64,000 nucleotides of DNA, from contig NZ_ANHX01000040.1 in the NCBI RefSeq assembly GCF_000316035.1, positions 87,221-151,220 of the forward strand, read 5' to 3'. The stretch comes from Paenibacillus sp. PAMC 26794. Its GTDB lineage: Bacteria > Bacillota > Bacilli > Paenibacillales > Paenibacillaceae. The number at the start of each line of letters is the position of its first letter. The stretch's first letter is position 1. The position numbers and the translations under genes are program-made. The notes under the pieces were generated by a model, which saw only the letters and a list, made by a program, of their open reading frames with translations, was not told where the DNA came from and searched no databases. Shown piece by piece: positions 8,223 to 16,983 of the stretch.

Positions 8223-9161
8223 CTATTTTAAAACAGATTCGGAAGCCTGCACTGTCATCCTCGCACGCTTTCCTTTCTTCAACCAGCCGCTCACCTTCTC
8301 ATTCATCGCCAGCAGACCTGAAACGACCAGCACCACACCGATCCATGTAACCCAGCTGACATGCTCACCATATACAACAGCGCCAAGCCCAACGGCAATG
8401 GGTGGTGAAATGTATAACCAGGTTGCTGGAAACAACGGGTTGGTACGCGACATAATCCAATAGAACAGACTATGCCCCACCATGGAGCCGATGACAGTCA
8501 GATAGATCACCGACGAGACGGCAGGCACCCAGTCCAGAGCAGACATATTCCAAGATTCCGTTCCGACCGAGAGCAGGGATAACAGCAGTCCCCCATACAT
8601 CATCTGCACCGCATTAATCGCTACAGGACTAGCCTCCTTGAACTGATGAATAACCTTTTTGGAGTACAATGCACCTGCTGAATAACAGACTTCCCCTACC
8701 AGTACCGCGATACAGCCCCACATAAACAGGGAACCTGCACCAAGCGATACACCTGGCAACACAACCAAAACCACACCGGTGAACCCGATCAGGCAGCCCA
8801 CAATCATACGGGCAGATGTTTTTTGCCGTAACAGCGCCGTCTGCATCAACATAATCATCAGCGGCCCTGTCGCTGACAAAATGGCACCCACACCCGAGCT
8901 CACATGCTGTTCAGCCCAATATAATGTGGCAAAGGTGCCGAAGGTCAGCCCCGCTCCCGTTAACAACATCTCCTTGCGGAACAGGAGCGACCAGCTCACT
9001 TTGCCCTTCATCCTCATCCATGCAAACATCAGCGCTCCCGCGATTACAAATCGCAATCCGGCTGACAGAAAAGGCGGCATGCCTGCCTCTACTCCAATTT
9101 TAATAGCCAGAAATGTTGTACCGAAAATAAGACACATAACCGTAAATGCAATCCCTACCAT
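8223..9161 (-). CDS. EamA/DMT-superfamily exporter
   Basis: A 312-residue integral membrane protein with about ten hydrophobic segments in two EamA halves. It starts MVGIAFTVMCLIFGTTFLA, includes the mid-protein GFTGVVLVVLP, and ends with WIGVVLVVSGLLAMN and a basic tail. Drug/metabolite transporters of this type export amino acids, nucleosides or drugs; specificity is not visible. The ATG at 9161 has AAGGAG eight bases upstream, whereas the longer GTG at 9170 abuts it. The divergent MocR-type gene suggests PLP- or amino-acid-linked control. Confidence 0.88.
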   Translation of the reverse strand: MVGIAFTVMCLIFGTTFLAIKIGVEAGMPPFLSAGLRFVIAGALMFAWMRMKGKVSWSLLFRKEMLLTGAGLTFGTFATLYWAEQHVSSGVGAILSATGPLMIMLMQTALLRQKTSARMIVGCLIGFTGVVLVVLPGVSLGAGSLFMWGCIAVLVGEVCYSAGALYSKKVIHQFKEASPVAINAVQMMYGGLLLSLLSVGTESWNMSALDWVPAVSSVIYLTVIGSMVGHSLFYWIMSRTNPLFPATWLYISPPIAVGLGAVVYGEHVSWVTWIGVVLVVSGLLAMNEKVSGWLKKGKRARMTVQASESVLK

Positions 9162-9204
9162 GATAACCACTCCTTTATCTGTTCTCCATCATATCTCATG
9201 GTCT

Positions 9205-9232
9205 ACAGAACAGAATGAACAAAACAGAACAG
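9205..9232. promoter_or_regulatory. Direct repeats ACAGAACAG, candidate MocR operator
   Basis: Two exact copies of ACAGAACAG, at 9205-9213 and 9224-9232 (19 bp start to start), in the 111-bp divergent gap; a related inverted CTGTTCT lies near 9178. MocR regulators commonly bind direct repeats, so this is a plausible operator. Confidence 0.45.
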
Positions 9233-9272
9233 TTTTCTCCCATTAGCTGTTACAATAGAGTTCAAAAGGAGT

Positions 9273-10703
9273 GTGAGCCGGGTGGGCAGAACCATGATGA
9301 TGACAGATAACAGCCTGAAATTATATGAGCAAGTAATCCATTATCTCGTTGTACGTATAGAAGCGGGAGAGTGGGCCGAACATGAAAAACTGCCATCTGT
9401 ACGAAGCCTGTCCGAGCTACTCGGCGTACATCGTCTGACCGTATTCAAAGCCTATCAGGAGTTAAAGGAACGTGGGAATGTTTATGTGAAGGATAAGTCT
9501 GGCTATTATGTCAGCCCAGCAACTCCATTCTCAGTAACGGATCAGGCGGATGATCCCGCCGTGTCTGCCTGGCTGCATTGGGATTCACTTGCACGTGTAC
9601 AATCTCTAGAAGCAGAATACCAATTTTCCAAATCGTTAATCGATCCCTCTCTGTTGCCCAACCGTTATTGGGGTGAACTGATGCGTGATCTGCTAGATCA
9701 ATATCCCCGTTTGCTCGGAACGTATTCCACAATTCAGGGTGATCTGGAATTGCGAAGTGCGCTGGCAAGCCATCTAACGAAAAAAGAACGCTTCTATCTC
9801 TCCGCAGACGAGGTGTTAATTACATCGGGTGCCCAGCAAGCGATCGATGTGATCTCCCGCAGCTTGGTCAAACCCGGTGATCGTGTTCTGATGGAACGGC
9901 CCACGTATGGACCGGCAATGGAGATTTTCCGCAAACAAGGTGCTCGTCTGATCTTTACGGATATTCACTCGGACGGGTATGATCTGGAGCAGATCGAACA
10001 TCTGATGAAGAGTGAGAAGCCGCGTCTCTTTTATATGACACCGACCTTTCAGAATCCAACCGGCATTAATGTTCCAGTAGAACAGCGCAAGCAATTACCC
10101 GAACTTGCAGAACAGTATGGTTGTTTTCTACTCGAAGACGACAGCACCTATGATATCTATTTTAAGGAGAAACCTCCTGCACCGATTTTCACCTATGACA
10201 CCACCGGACACACTCTGTACATTCGCAGTTACAGCAAGTATGTTGCACCCGGGCTACGGATTGCAGCAATAATATGCCGTCAGCGTTTCATGCCAGGACT
10301 ACAGGCTGTAAAATCACTGACAGATAACGGATCGCCCCTTCTGAACCAGAAGCTTTTTCTCCGTTATTTTCAGTCAGAACGCATGCATCAGCATCTTTCC
10401 AAGCTGCGGACCGCCATCCAGCTACGGATGGAAGGGATGGAACAATCTCTGCTGGAAACGGACTGGACGTGGACCCGGCCGGAGGGTGGACTCAACTTTT
10501 GGGTAGAGCTTCCTGAGGGTGTGGATACAGGGAGACTGCTTCACCGATGCATGGAACAATCCGTTGCCTTTGTACCCGGAACCGTATTTGATCCTTCGGA
10601 TCATTCAGCCAGTCGCAAGCTGCGCCTGTCCTTCTCTTATGCACATGAGCAGCAGATTCGGGAAGGCATGAGCAGGCTTATTACACTGGCTAAAGAAATG
10701 TAA
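9273..10703 (+). CDS. MocR-family regulator (GntR HTH fused to aminotransferase domain)
   Basis: About 476 residues. Residues ~10-80 form a GntR winged helix (YEQVIHYLVVRIEAGEW, LPSVRSLSELLGVHRLTVFKAY). The remainder is a fold-type I aminotransferase domain with the PLP lysine in RSYSKYVAPGLRIA, the TPTFQNPTG motif and an EDDSTYD motif. Proteins of this kind (PdxR, GabR, TauR) sense PLP or its amine adducts. Starts at GTG 9273, GTG 9282 or ATG 9294 are all possible behind AAAAGGAG. It is divergent from the EamA exporter, its probable target. An effector cannot be named. Confidence 0.92.
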   Translation: MSRVGRTMMMTDNSLKLYEQVIHYLVVRIEAGEWAEHEKLPSVRSLSELLGVHRLTVFKAYQELKERGNVYVKDKSGYYVSPATPFSVTDQADDPAVSAWLHWDSLARVQSLEAEYQFSKSLIDPSLLPNRYWGELMRDLLDQYPRLLGTYSTIQGDLELRSALASHLTKKERFYLSADEVLITSGAQQAIDVISRSLVKPGDRVLMERPTYGPAMEIFRKQGARLIFTDIHSDGYDLEQIEHLMKSEKPRLFYMTPTFQNPTGINVPVEQRKQLPELAEQYGCFLLEDDSTYDIYFKEKPPAPIFTYDTTGHTLYIRSYSKYVAPGLRIAAIICRQRFMPGLQAVKSLTDNGSPLLNQKLFLRYFQSERMHQHLSKLRTAIQLRMEGMEQSLLETDWTWTRPEGGLNFWVELPEGVDTGRLLHRCMEQSVAFVPGTVFDPSDHSASRKLRLSFSYAHEQQIREGMSRLITLAKEM

Positions 10704-10719
10704 GGTTTGGTTATAAATC

Positions 10720-10755
10720 GAAAAAAGCCCGAAAGGTCACATGACCTTCCGGGCT
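10720..10755 (-). terminator. Terminator after clpP paralog
   Basis: AGCCCGAAAGGTCA pairs with TGACCTTCCGGGCT at 10726-10755 with one mismatch, followed on the minus strand by TTTTTT. It also separates the convergent MocR gene. Confidence 0.8.
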
Positions 10756-10759
10756 ACTG

Positions 10760-11341
10760 TTATGAGCTGGATATGACCTTATCCACCAATCCATATTCGA
10801 CTGCTTCAGCAGCGGTCAGGAAATAGTCTCGATCCGAGTCCTTCTCAATCCGCTCAATTGACTGTCCTGTATGGTCGGCTAACAGCTTGTTAAGACGTTG
10901 ACGGTGTTGAATGATGCGGTTAGCATGAATCAGCATATCGGATGCCTGCCCTCGCGTACCGCCATGTGGCTGATGGATCATGATCTCACTGTTGGGCAAC
11001 GCCATACGTTTGCCTTTTGTTCCACCTACCAGCAATATCGTGCCAAAGCTCGCCGCCATACCTGTACAGATCGTGGAGATATCCGGCTTCACAAATTGCA
11101 TCGTGTCATAGATCGAAAATCCTGCGGTCACCGACCCACCAGGACTGTTGATGTACATCTGGATGTCCTTCTCCGGGTCCTCTGCAGTCAAAAACAACAA
11201 CTGGGCCACAATGGCATTTGCCATCTGATCCTCGATCTCCCCGGATACCATAATGATCCGGTCTTTGAGTAAACGTGAATAAATATCATAGCTCCGCTCT
11301 CCGCGAGCTGTTTGTTCCACTACATACGGCACTACATTCAT
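10760..11341 (-). CDS. clpP: ClpP-family serine protease paralog
   Basis: A 193-residue ClpP with the catalytic serine in TGMAASFG (residue ~97), histidine in MIHQPHGG (~122) and aspartate in the DSDRDYF region. The N-terminal [19 protein letters not shown] and oligomer-forming regions are intact, so it should be an active, self-assembling peptidase needing a Clp ATPase. Compared with the usual housekeeping ClpP it has [11 protein letters not shown] where GMAASMGAFLL is normal, so I read it as a second paralog. It lies 18 bp behind an ECF sigma gene and is probably co-transcribed with it. Confidence 0.92.
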   Translation of the reverse strand: MNVVPYVVEQTARGERSYDIYSRLLKDRIIMVSGEIEDQMANAIVAQLLFLTAEDPEKDIQMYINSPGGSVTAGFSIYDTMQFVKPDISTICTGMAASFGTILLVGGTKGKRMALPNSEIMIHQPHGGTRGQASDMLIHANRIIQHRQRLNKLLADHTGQSIERIEKDSDRDYFLTAAEAVEYGLVDKVISSS

Positions 11342-11359
11342 ATGTGTCGCCTCCTCGAT

Positions 11360-12232
11360 TTAGGCAACCATGTTGACCGTGTACCCACCTCCATACGACA
11401 TCGAGTTCATACTAGAAGCGGAATACCCGTACATCATTGGCTGCATGGATGGAGACGGCAAAGCCTGCTGCAGAATAGTCCCCGCCACAGCCATCGGATC
11501 ATCGGTCCGGTTCAGGCACAGATCAATGATTCGGGCTGTATCCCCATTACGAAATGCCAGCAGATAGCTGCGTAGTTCCTCCCGATTGTCCTCCACTGTG
11601 CCTTCCTCATACTGCAATTCTGTGTCCGATTGTTCCAACCTGTTCCTCACTTCAGCTATGGCAGAGCGGGCACGACCTAACGCTGCTTTCACAGCACCTT
11701 CTGTCGTATCCAGCATTTCCGCAGTCTCTGCCGCCTTATAACCCATTAATTCACGTAATACATATATCACTCGCTGCCACGGTGGTAACTTATCTACAAG
11801 AAGTTGAACGGCAGACTCCAATTCCTCGAATCGCCTTTCCTCCTCCATTTCATGCAGGAGCGGCTTCAAGCTATCCAGTTTATATGCCAATCTCTCCCGC
11901 TGACGTAGGATATCAATCCAGCTGTTGCGTGCAATACGAATCAGATAAGCTTCCCAGTTTATATCTTTATTCATCCCATAAGTTCCAACTACACTCGACG
12001 ACAACACTTTGAGACAGGTCTCCTGAACCAGATCCTCCGTGTCTGGAACTGATTTCGTCAGAGATAGACAATACGCATACAACGAACCCATCAGATCGGG
12101 TAGTACGGTATGGATGCTTGGGTTCAATTGATTTTTTCTGTCGTTGCCATTGAATTCAATATCGAATTTATCTTGTTTACCATCATCATGTGGTCTGTTG
12201 ATTCTGCAATCCACGGACTTCACAAAGGCCAT
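11360..12232 (-). CDS. ECF-type RNA polymerase sigma factor with C-terminal extension
   Basis: 290 residues, longer than a plain ECF sigma (about 170-200). Region 2 is visible as LMGSLYAYCLSLTKSVPDTEDLVQ-type helices with a WEAYLIRIARNSWID segment. Region 4 is VDKLPPWQRVIYVLREL then AAETAEMLDTTEGAVKAALGRAR. After residue ~200 comes an extension ending in a low-complexity Met/Ser/Tyr/Gly-rich tail (about residues 262-290). ECF groups with such tails are often controlled through the tail rather than by a separate anti-sigma, and no anti-sigma gene is adjacent. The start ATG follows a G-rich ribosome site that overlaps a perfect GGGGGCCCCC palindrome. clpP follows in the same transcript. Confidence 0.87.
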   Translation of the reverse strand: MAFVKSVDCRINRPHDDGKQDKFDIEFNGNDRKNQLNPSIHTVLPDLMGSLYAYCLSLTKSVPDTEDLVQETCLKVLSSSVVGTYGMNKDINWEAYLIRIARNSWIDILRQRERLAYKLDSLKPLLHEMEEERRFEELESAVQLLVDKLPPWQRVIYVLRELMGYKAAETAEMLDTTEGAVKAALGRARSAIAEVRNRLEQSDTELQYEEGTVEDNREELRSYLLAFRNGDTARIIDLCLNRTDDPMAVAGTILQQALPSPSMQPMMYGYSASSMNSMSYGGGYTVNMVA

Positions 12233-12352
12233 CTTGGGGGCCCCCCTTTGCTGGTTCCTGATTGATTTTGACTTACACTATGTAAACGAAGAACCCCTTG
12301 TAAAGGATACGCTCTTCTGAATTTATTTTTGATCCCCTCTCCCACTTGAAGT

Positions 12353-13141
12353 CTATAAGGTTCCAAGCGGCACCTTCATCCCGGTAAGGGCAATCGTAAT
12401 ACCTTGATCCAGGTTATAATTCTGCTGTACATCGACGTCATGAGACATATGTGTAAAATAAGTATGACCCGGCTTCAGTTCCCACAGCAGCTCCTGCGCC
12501 TCACGCATATCGTACACGGAACGTGTTGAGAATTCCGCAAGTTCATGCACAAAGCTTGTTCCAAGCACCAGTAGATCCAGTCCGTGCAACGACTCTTTTT
12601 CGGATGTCTTCAGGTCAATAGCATCTGAACAGTACGCCCAGCTATACCCGTCTCGATCAAATCGATATGCGTACGAATATCCGTTATGTCCATGGCAGAC
12701 TTTCCAGGAATGTACCTTCCAGCCGCCTAGTTCAATACCGCCATCCGTTTCCATAAAGTCCATATGACGACCCAGCCAGGGAAACTGTCCCTTAATGGTA
12801 GCAATCACTTCACGTGGTGCATACAAACGCCCCTTTACACCCAACCAGCGGCATGCATCCGCCCATTCTGGCAATCCTCCAATATGGTCAAAATGGGCAT
12901 GGGTGATGAGCAACGTATGCACCATACGCAACCCCTGATCCTCCATCTGTGATCTCCAGTCTGGTCCGCAGTCAATCATGAACTGTTCACTCGCACCATC
13001 CCCACCACCGTCAATCAGAACAGAAGAGCGTTTCCGTTTATTCTCTCCCGTAAGCCTCGCCTCTGTACATACTTCGCAATCACAATACACACGTGGAACG
13101 CCCATCGCATCGCCAGTGCCCAGAAATGTTAGCTGATTCAA
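12353..13141 (-). CDS. MBL-fold metallohydrolase (PhnP-like)
   Basis: A 262-residue metallo-beta-lactamase-fold enzyme. It starts NQLTFLGTGDAMGVP and has a CDCEVCTEAR cysteine cluster like PhnP, the metal-binding motif THAHFDHIGG, a GHNGYSYAYRF segment and a late HMSHDVD histidine. The fold, cysteine cluster and motif order suggest a phosphodiesterase of the PhnP/YycJ type; the substrate is unknown. The start is TTG at 13141, with AGGGGGA eight bases upstream. The open frame continues to 13267 but there crosses a terminator hairpin, so the short start is preferred. Confidence 0.85.
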   Translation of the reverse strand: MNQLTFLGTGDAMGVPRVYCDCEVCTEARLTGENKRKRSSVLIDGGGDGASEQFMIDCGPDWRSQMEDQGLRMVHTLLITHAHFDHIGGLPEWADACRWLGVKGRLYAPREVIATIKGQFPWLGRHMDFMETDGGIELGGWKVHSWKVCHGHNGYSYAYRFDRDGYSWAYCSDAIDLKTSEKESLHGLDLLVLGTSFVHELAEFSTRSVYDMREAQELLWELKPGHTYFTHMSHDVDVQQNYNLDQGITIALTGMKVPLGTL

Positions 13142-13199
13142 TCCGCATTCCCCCTGAATTAATGATATGTAGATTGTAATCGTCCACCTCCGTTTTTGC

Positions 13200-13244
13200 A
13201 AAAAAAAGACCATCCCGCTGCAGTTCTCCAACTGCAATTCGGGA
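13200..13244 (-). terminator. Terminator downstream of hypothetical gene at 13426
   Basis: TCCCG (13213-13217) pairs with CGGGA (13240-13244) around an inner CTGCAGTT/AACTGCA stem; the minus strand then reads a run of seven T. A second inverted repeat (GTCTGACGG/CCGTTCAC...CAGAC) lies at about 13248-13276. The rest of 13245-13425 shows no gene. Confidence 0.75.
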
Positions 13245-13425
13245 CAGTCTGTGGTCTGACCGTTCACCGTCAGACTTTAATTCCATGCTTCGCTCCATTC
13301 GGGAGCGTACGCTTCGTCAGCATGTGGTGCAACCTTATAAGCGGGTCATCCGCTTGAAGATCAGGCCTTACCTTTTAAACAGGCCACGACCGATTAATTC
13401 GAGTCACATCCACTCGGCGCTGGAA

Positions 13426-13872
13426 CTATACCAGTGCCCGCAGCTTCAACGTCAGTTCCTGACCCTCAGGTACATCCTTCGAATCCGTAATCACCCAGTT
13501 CGACGCAAGCCGCTCTGCCAGCACCTCTGCCTGCTCCGGTTTCAACTGTAATCCGGTAACGATTCCTTCACCCACCGTGAAATCTTTCTCTGGCTGCACC
13601 ATAAAGGCCTTCTCCAACCAGATTCCGAGTCCACCACGCGTATTAAAGGTAATCCGGTACCCGTCTTTTACTGCTGCCTCCAGATTTTCACCATGCTCGT
13701 CCGCATACGAGAAAAATTCGTTATATCGGTATTCCTCTTCAGACACGGCGTCAAAAGCGGAAACATCTTTGGCTTGAATGGCTTTTAATAGTTCTTCCTC
13801 AGGCATCCCCTTACCGCGGGCCTGCTCCAGTCGAATCGCTGTACTTTGGGATAATTTAATCTCTGAACTCAT
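13426..13872 (-). CDS. Hypothetical protein, 148 residues
   Basis: I do not recognise a family. It is a soluble, acidic protein with no signal peptide or membrane segment. The N-terminal ~70 residues are Glu/Ala-rich and likely helical (ARGKGMPEEELLKAIQAKD). A middle segment DGYRITFNTRGGLGIWLEKAF looks like beta strands, and the end alternates EGQELTLKLRAL. The ATG follows AGGAAGGTG. It stands alone with its own downstream terminator. Confidence 0.75.
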   Translation of the reverse strand: MSSEIKLSQSTAIRLEQARGKGMPEEELLKAIQAKDVSAFDAVSEEEYRYNEFFSYADEHGENLEAAVKDGYRITFNTRGGLGIWLEKAFMVQPEKDFTVGEGIVTGLQLKPEQAEVLAERLASNWVITDSKDVPEGQELTLKLRALV

Positions 13873-14029
13873 TCAACTCACACCTTCCTGCAGATACTAT
13901 GTAACAATCATGATTCAGTATACCTCTATTATAACCTTTTGGCAGTAAAAAACCTCCATCTCTACTTCCATTGAAATGAAGGTTTAGTATCCACATGCTT
14001 GGTTACCTATTCGATTACATCAGCCATAC

Positions 14030-15094
14030 TCATAATCCAGCAAGCACCTGATACCACACGCCGCGTTTGGAGTACAACGTATTGCGTACCTCGTCCCATC
14101 CACCCAGATAGTTGATATCAAATAGTCCTTCTGGCGTTGGGAATGTCGACTCGGTCTGTGCAAATACATCCGGATCTACTGAACGAAAACCATGCTTGGC
14201 AAAAATACGCTGTGCTTCTGGTGTACGCAAATATGCGACAAAAGCTTCCGCCAGTTCACGATTCCCATGTTTATCAGCATAATTATTCACCACAACTGCC
14301 GGGTTCTCAATCAGGATCGTATTTTTAGGAATGACGATGTCATAATCTACACCTTTGGCGATCCGGGCAAGCAATTCATTTTCATACGTGACGATTACAT
14401 CACCCACACCATACTCGAATGCCGCCATCGAAGAACGCCCACTCTTGTCCAATGATTCAACGTTACGATGTACCTGTTCGAGAAAAGCCTTGGCTGCGGC
14501 AGGATCTTTCTTCCCCTCTTGCTCCTCCGACAGTTTTAATCCAGCACCGTAAATGGCATTGATATCCCATTGTGCGCCCCCGGATGTCTTTGGATTAGGG
14601 TAGAGCACCTTCACTCCCGGCTTGGTTAAATCCTGAAAATCACGAATCCCCAGCGGGTTGCCTGCTCTTGTGCCCAGAACAACAATCGAACGGGTGATCA
14701 TACCCTCATTCGGGGTCTGTTTCCAATCGGAGCTAACCAGATCGGCTTTGACCAGCTTCTCGATATCACTCTCCATCGCGAGCAAGGCCACATCAGCCTC
14801 GAATCCACCAACGATGGCTCTTGCCTGTGTACCTGAAGCTTCATAGGATTCCTGGAAGTTAATTGTCTGTCCGGTTTTTGCCTTCCACTCCTCTTGGAAC
14901 TTGGGTAGCAACTCGCCTACAGCGTCTTTTGCTACACTATAAGCGCCAATCACCAGCGTATTGGATGAATCGTTACTAGAGGGCTCGTTCTGTTCGCTTG
15001 ACTCCTCCTGCTTGCTGCATCCAGCGGTCATGCAGACGAGCAGAAGCATGAGGGCAACGTATAAGAGTATGGCTTTCTTCTTCCTCGTCTGCAT
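14030..15094 (-). CDS. sbp: Sulfate ABC transporter substrate-binding lipoprotein
   Basis: A 354-residue extracytoplasmic binding protein. A basic start and hydrophobic segment lead to the lipobox MTAGC (Cys at residue 26), so it is lipid-anchored. The mature part begins LVIGAYSVAKDAVGELLP and contains the sulfate-family signature NPKTSGGAQWDINAIYGAG plus VLGTRAGNP and VTYENE segments. It delivers sulfate or thiosulfate to CysTW. It is the last gene of cysT-cysW-cysA-sbp; having the binding protein at the 3' end is a variation on the usual order. The ribosome site is GAAAGGGG. Confidence 0.93.
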   Translation of the reverse strand: MQTRKKKAILLYVALMLLLVCMTAGCSKQEESSEQNEPSSNDSSNTLVIGAYSVAKDAVGELLPKFQEEWKAKTGQTINFQESYEASGTQARAIVGGFEADVALLAMESDIEKLVKADLVSSDWKQTPNEGMITRSIVVLGTRAGNPLGIRDFQDLTKPGVKVLYPNPKTSGGAQWDINAIYGAGLKLSEEQEGKKDPAAAKAFLEQVHRNVESLDKSGRSSMAAFEYGVGDVIVTYENELLARIAKGVDYDIVIPKNTILIENPAVVVNNYADKHGNRELAEAFVAYLRTPEAQRIFAKHGFRSVDPDVFAQTESTFPTPEGLFDINYLGGWDEVRNTLYSKRGVWYQVLAGL

Positions 15095-15119
15095 GGGCAG
15101 CCCCTTTCTTCCACTTGAT

Positions 15120-16184
15120 CTAAATCATCACCGGCATCGGATCTTCCTTCAGTCGGTTCTCAACCACCCAACTGTTGGAGTCATTGAACAGGTATGCACG
15201 GTGTACAAGGACTCGAATTTGTTGACCGATCTCCAATGTCGTCTTCTCCAGGGAACGGTATGTGATTAACTTATGACCCTGTACGTCCACCTCTACCATC
15301 CATTCACTGCCGCGGAAATGAAGATGTTTGACTGTACCTTTTTCCGTTGCAGACAACATGGTGAACTCATTTTTCAAGCCGATCTCAATATACTCCGGTC
15401 GGATCAGCGCTCGTGTACCTTCACCCTCGACGGCATGTTCGAATCCTTTCAATTGGGAGGCATCCTCCACAACCGTAGACTCCCCGATAAATGTAGCCAC
15501 AAACGGTGTCTGCGGGTTTTTGTAGATATCCCAAGGTGTGCCCTTCTGCTCAAGACGACCTTGGCTGATAATCATAATCTCGTCCGCCACTTCAATCGCT
15601 TCATCCTGGTCATGCGTTACAAAAATCGAAGTGATTCCTACCCGCTCGATTAGCTCACGTAACCATGAACGCAGTTCCTGACGGATCTTGGCATCAATGG
15701 CCGCGAACGGTTCATCCAGCAATAACAGCTGTGGCTCCGGGGCGAGTGCTCTGGCAAAAGCAACACGCTGACGCTGTCCACCAGATAACTGATGTGGATA
15801 CCGCTGTTCAAAACCTTTTAACCCGGTCAGTTCAACAAGTTCCATCACCCGATCACGGATCTGGGCTTTTGGTGTCTTCTTGACCTTGAGTCCAAAGGCG
15901 ATATTCTCAAATACCGTCATATGTTTGAACAAGGCATAGTTCTGAAACACGAATCCGATGCCCCGCTCCTGTGGAGGCAGATGGTTCACGACTTTTCCAT
16001 GGAAACGAATCTCACCAGAACCCGGATTCTCCAGGCCCGCCAGCATCCGCAGAATGGATGTTTTCCCACCTCCGCTGGGTCCAAGTAGACCGATCAGATG
16101 GCCTTTGGCAATATCGAATGAGACATCTTTTACCGCATGAAAATCACCGAAATGTTTGTTCAGATCACGGACTTCTACATGCAT
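15120..16184 (-). CDS. cysA: Sulfate ABC transporter ATP-binding protein CysA
   Basis: A 354-residue ABC ATPase. Walker A is GPSGGGKTS (residues ~35-43), the Q-loop FVFQNYALF, the signature LSGGQRQRVAFARAL, Walker B LLLLDEPFAAID, the switch histidine THDQDEAIEVAD. The C-terminal ~110 residues hold the TOBE-type regulatory domain seen in CysA (ALIRPEYIEIG). It powers sulfate import with CysT, CysW and Sbp. The start lies 1 bp from the cysW stop, indicating translational coupling. Confidence 0.95.
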   Translation of the reverse strand: MHVEVRDLNKHFGDFHAVKDVSFDIAKGHLIGLLGPSGGGKTSILRMLAGLENPGSGEIRFHGKVVNHLPPQERGIGFVFQNYALFKHMTVFENIAFGLKVKKTPKAQIRDRVMELVELTGLKGFEQRYPHQLSGGQRQRVAFARALAPEPQLLLLDEPFAAIDAKIRQELRSWLRELIERVGITSIFVTHDQDEAIEVADEIMIISQGRLEQKGTPWDIYKNPQTPFVATFIGESTVVEDASQLKGFEHAVEGEGTRALIRPEYIEIGLKNEFTMLSATEKGTVKHLHFRGSEWMVEVDVQGHKLITYRSLEKTTLEIGQQIRVLVHRAYLFNDSNSWVVENRLKEDPMPVMI

Positions 16185-16185
16185 A

Positions 16186-16983
16186 TCAATGCACTTCCTT
16201 TCGCTTCTTGGCCCATTCCATCATGAGCAACAGCCCGACGGAGAAGGTAACCAGCACCAATGCCACACCATTTGCGGCAGCCACATTAAAATTCTCAACA
16301 TCCTGATACACCAAGGTTGTTGCTGTCTGCGTTTTGTTCATAATATTACCGGATACCACCAGCACTGCACCGAATTCCCCAAGCGAGCGCGCAACCGTCA
16401 AGACTAGACCATACACTACCGCCCAGCGGATCGAAGGCCATGTCACACTCCAGAACGTTCTCCAGCCGTAAGCGCCAAGTGTAGATGCGGCCTCCTCTTG
16501 CTGAGAACCGAGTTCCTGCAGGACAGGCATAACCTCTCTGACCATCAGTGGAAAGGTAACAAATAACGTTGCGATTACCATACCCGGGAAGGCATAGACC
16601 ACATTGAATCCAATCCCTTCAAAAAAAGCACCCATAATGCTGTTAGGTCCCAACATCAACACAATCATCAAACCGCCAATGACAGGAGATACGGCATAAG
16701 GCAGATCTACAATGCTGTTCAGCAGCCCTTTTATCCGTTCACTCAGCCATCCGGCACGAACCAGATACAGAGCCATCATGATGCCAAACAATGTATTTAA
16801 CAGGGTGACCACCAGGACCACCAGTCCGGTCATCATCAAAGCGTGTAACGCCTCAGGGCGCATCAGCCCTTTCAGGAATCCACCTGCCCCGTCTTCAAAT
16901 GCGCCTATAAAAATGCGTCCAAGCGGGATGATCAGCAGTACAATAAATACCGCAAACGTCAGTCCGATTAACAGTCGTCTCAT
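16186..16983 (-). CDS. cysW: Sulfate ABC transporter permease CysW
   Basis: A 265-residue permease with about six membrane helices, from LLIGLTFAVFIVLLIIPLG to a C-terminal helix and a basic end. The EAA loop that contacts CysA is EEAASTLGAYGWRTFWSV with the distal RSLGEFGAVLVVSGN typical of CysW/CysT. It forms the membrane pore with CysT. Its ATG overlaps the cysT stop as ATGA. Confidence 0.93.
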   Translation of the reverse strand: MRRLLIGLTFAVFIVLLIIPLGRIFIGAFEDGAGGFLKGLMRPEALHALMMTGLVVLVVTLLNTLFGIMMALYLVRAGWLSERIKGLLNSIVDLPYAVSPVIGGLMIVLMLGPNSIMGAFFEGIGFNVVYAFPGMVIATLFVTFPLMVREVMPVLQELGSQQEEAASTLGAYGWRTFWSVTWPSIRWAVVYGLVLTVARSLGEFGAVLVVSGNIMNKTQTATTLVYQDVENFNVAAANGVALVLVTFSVGLLLMMEWAKKRKEVH

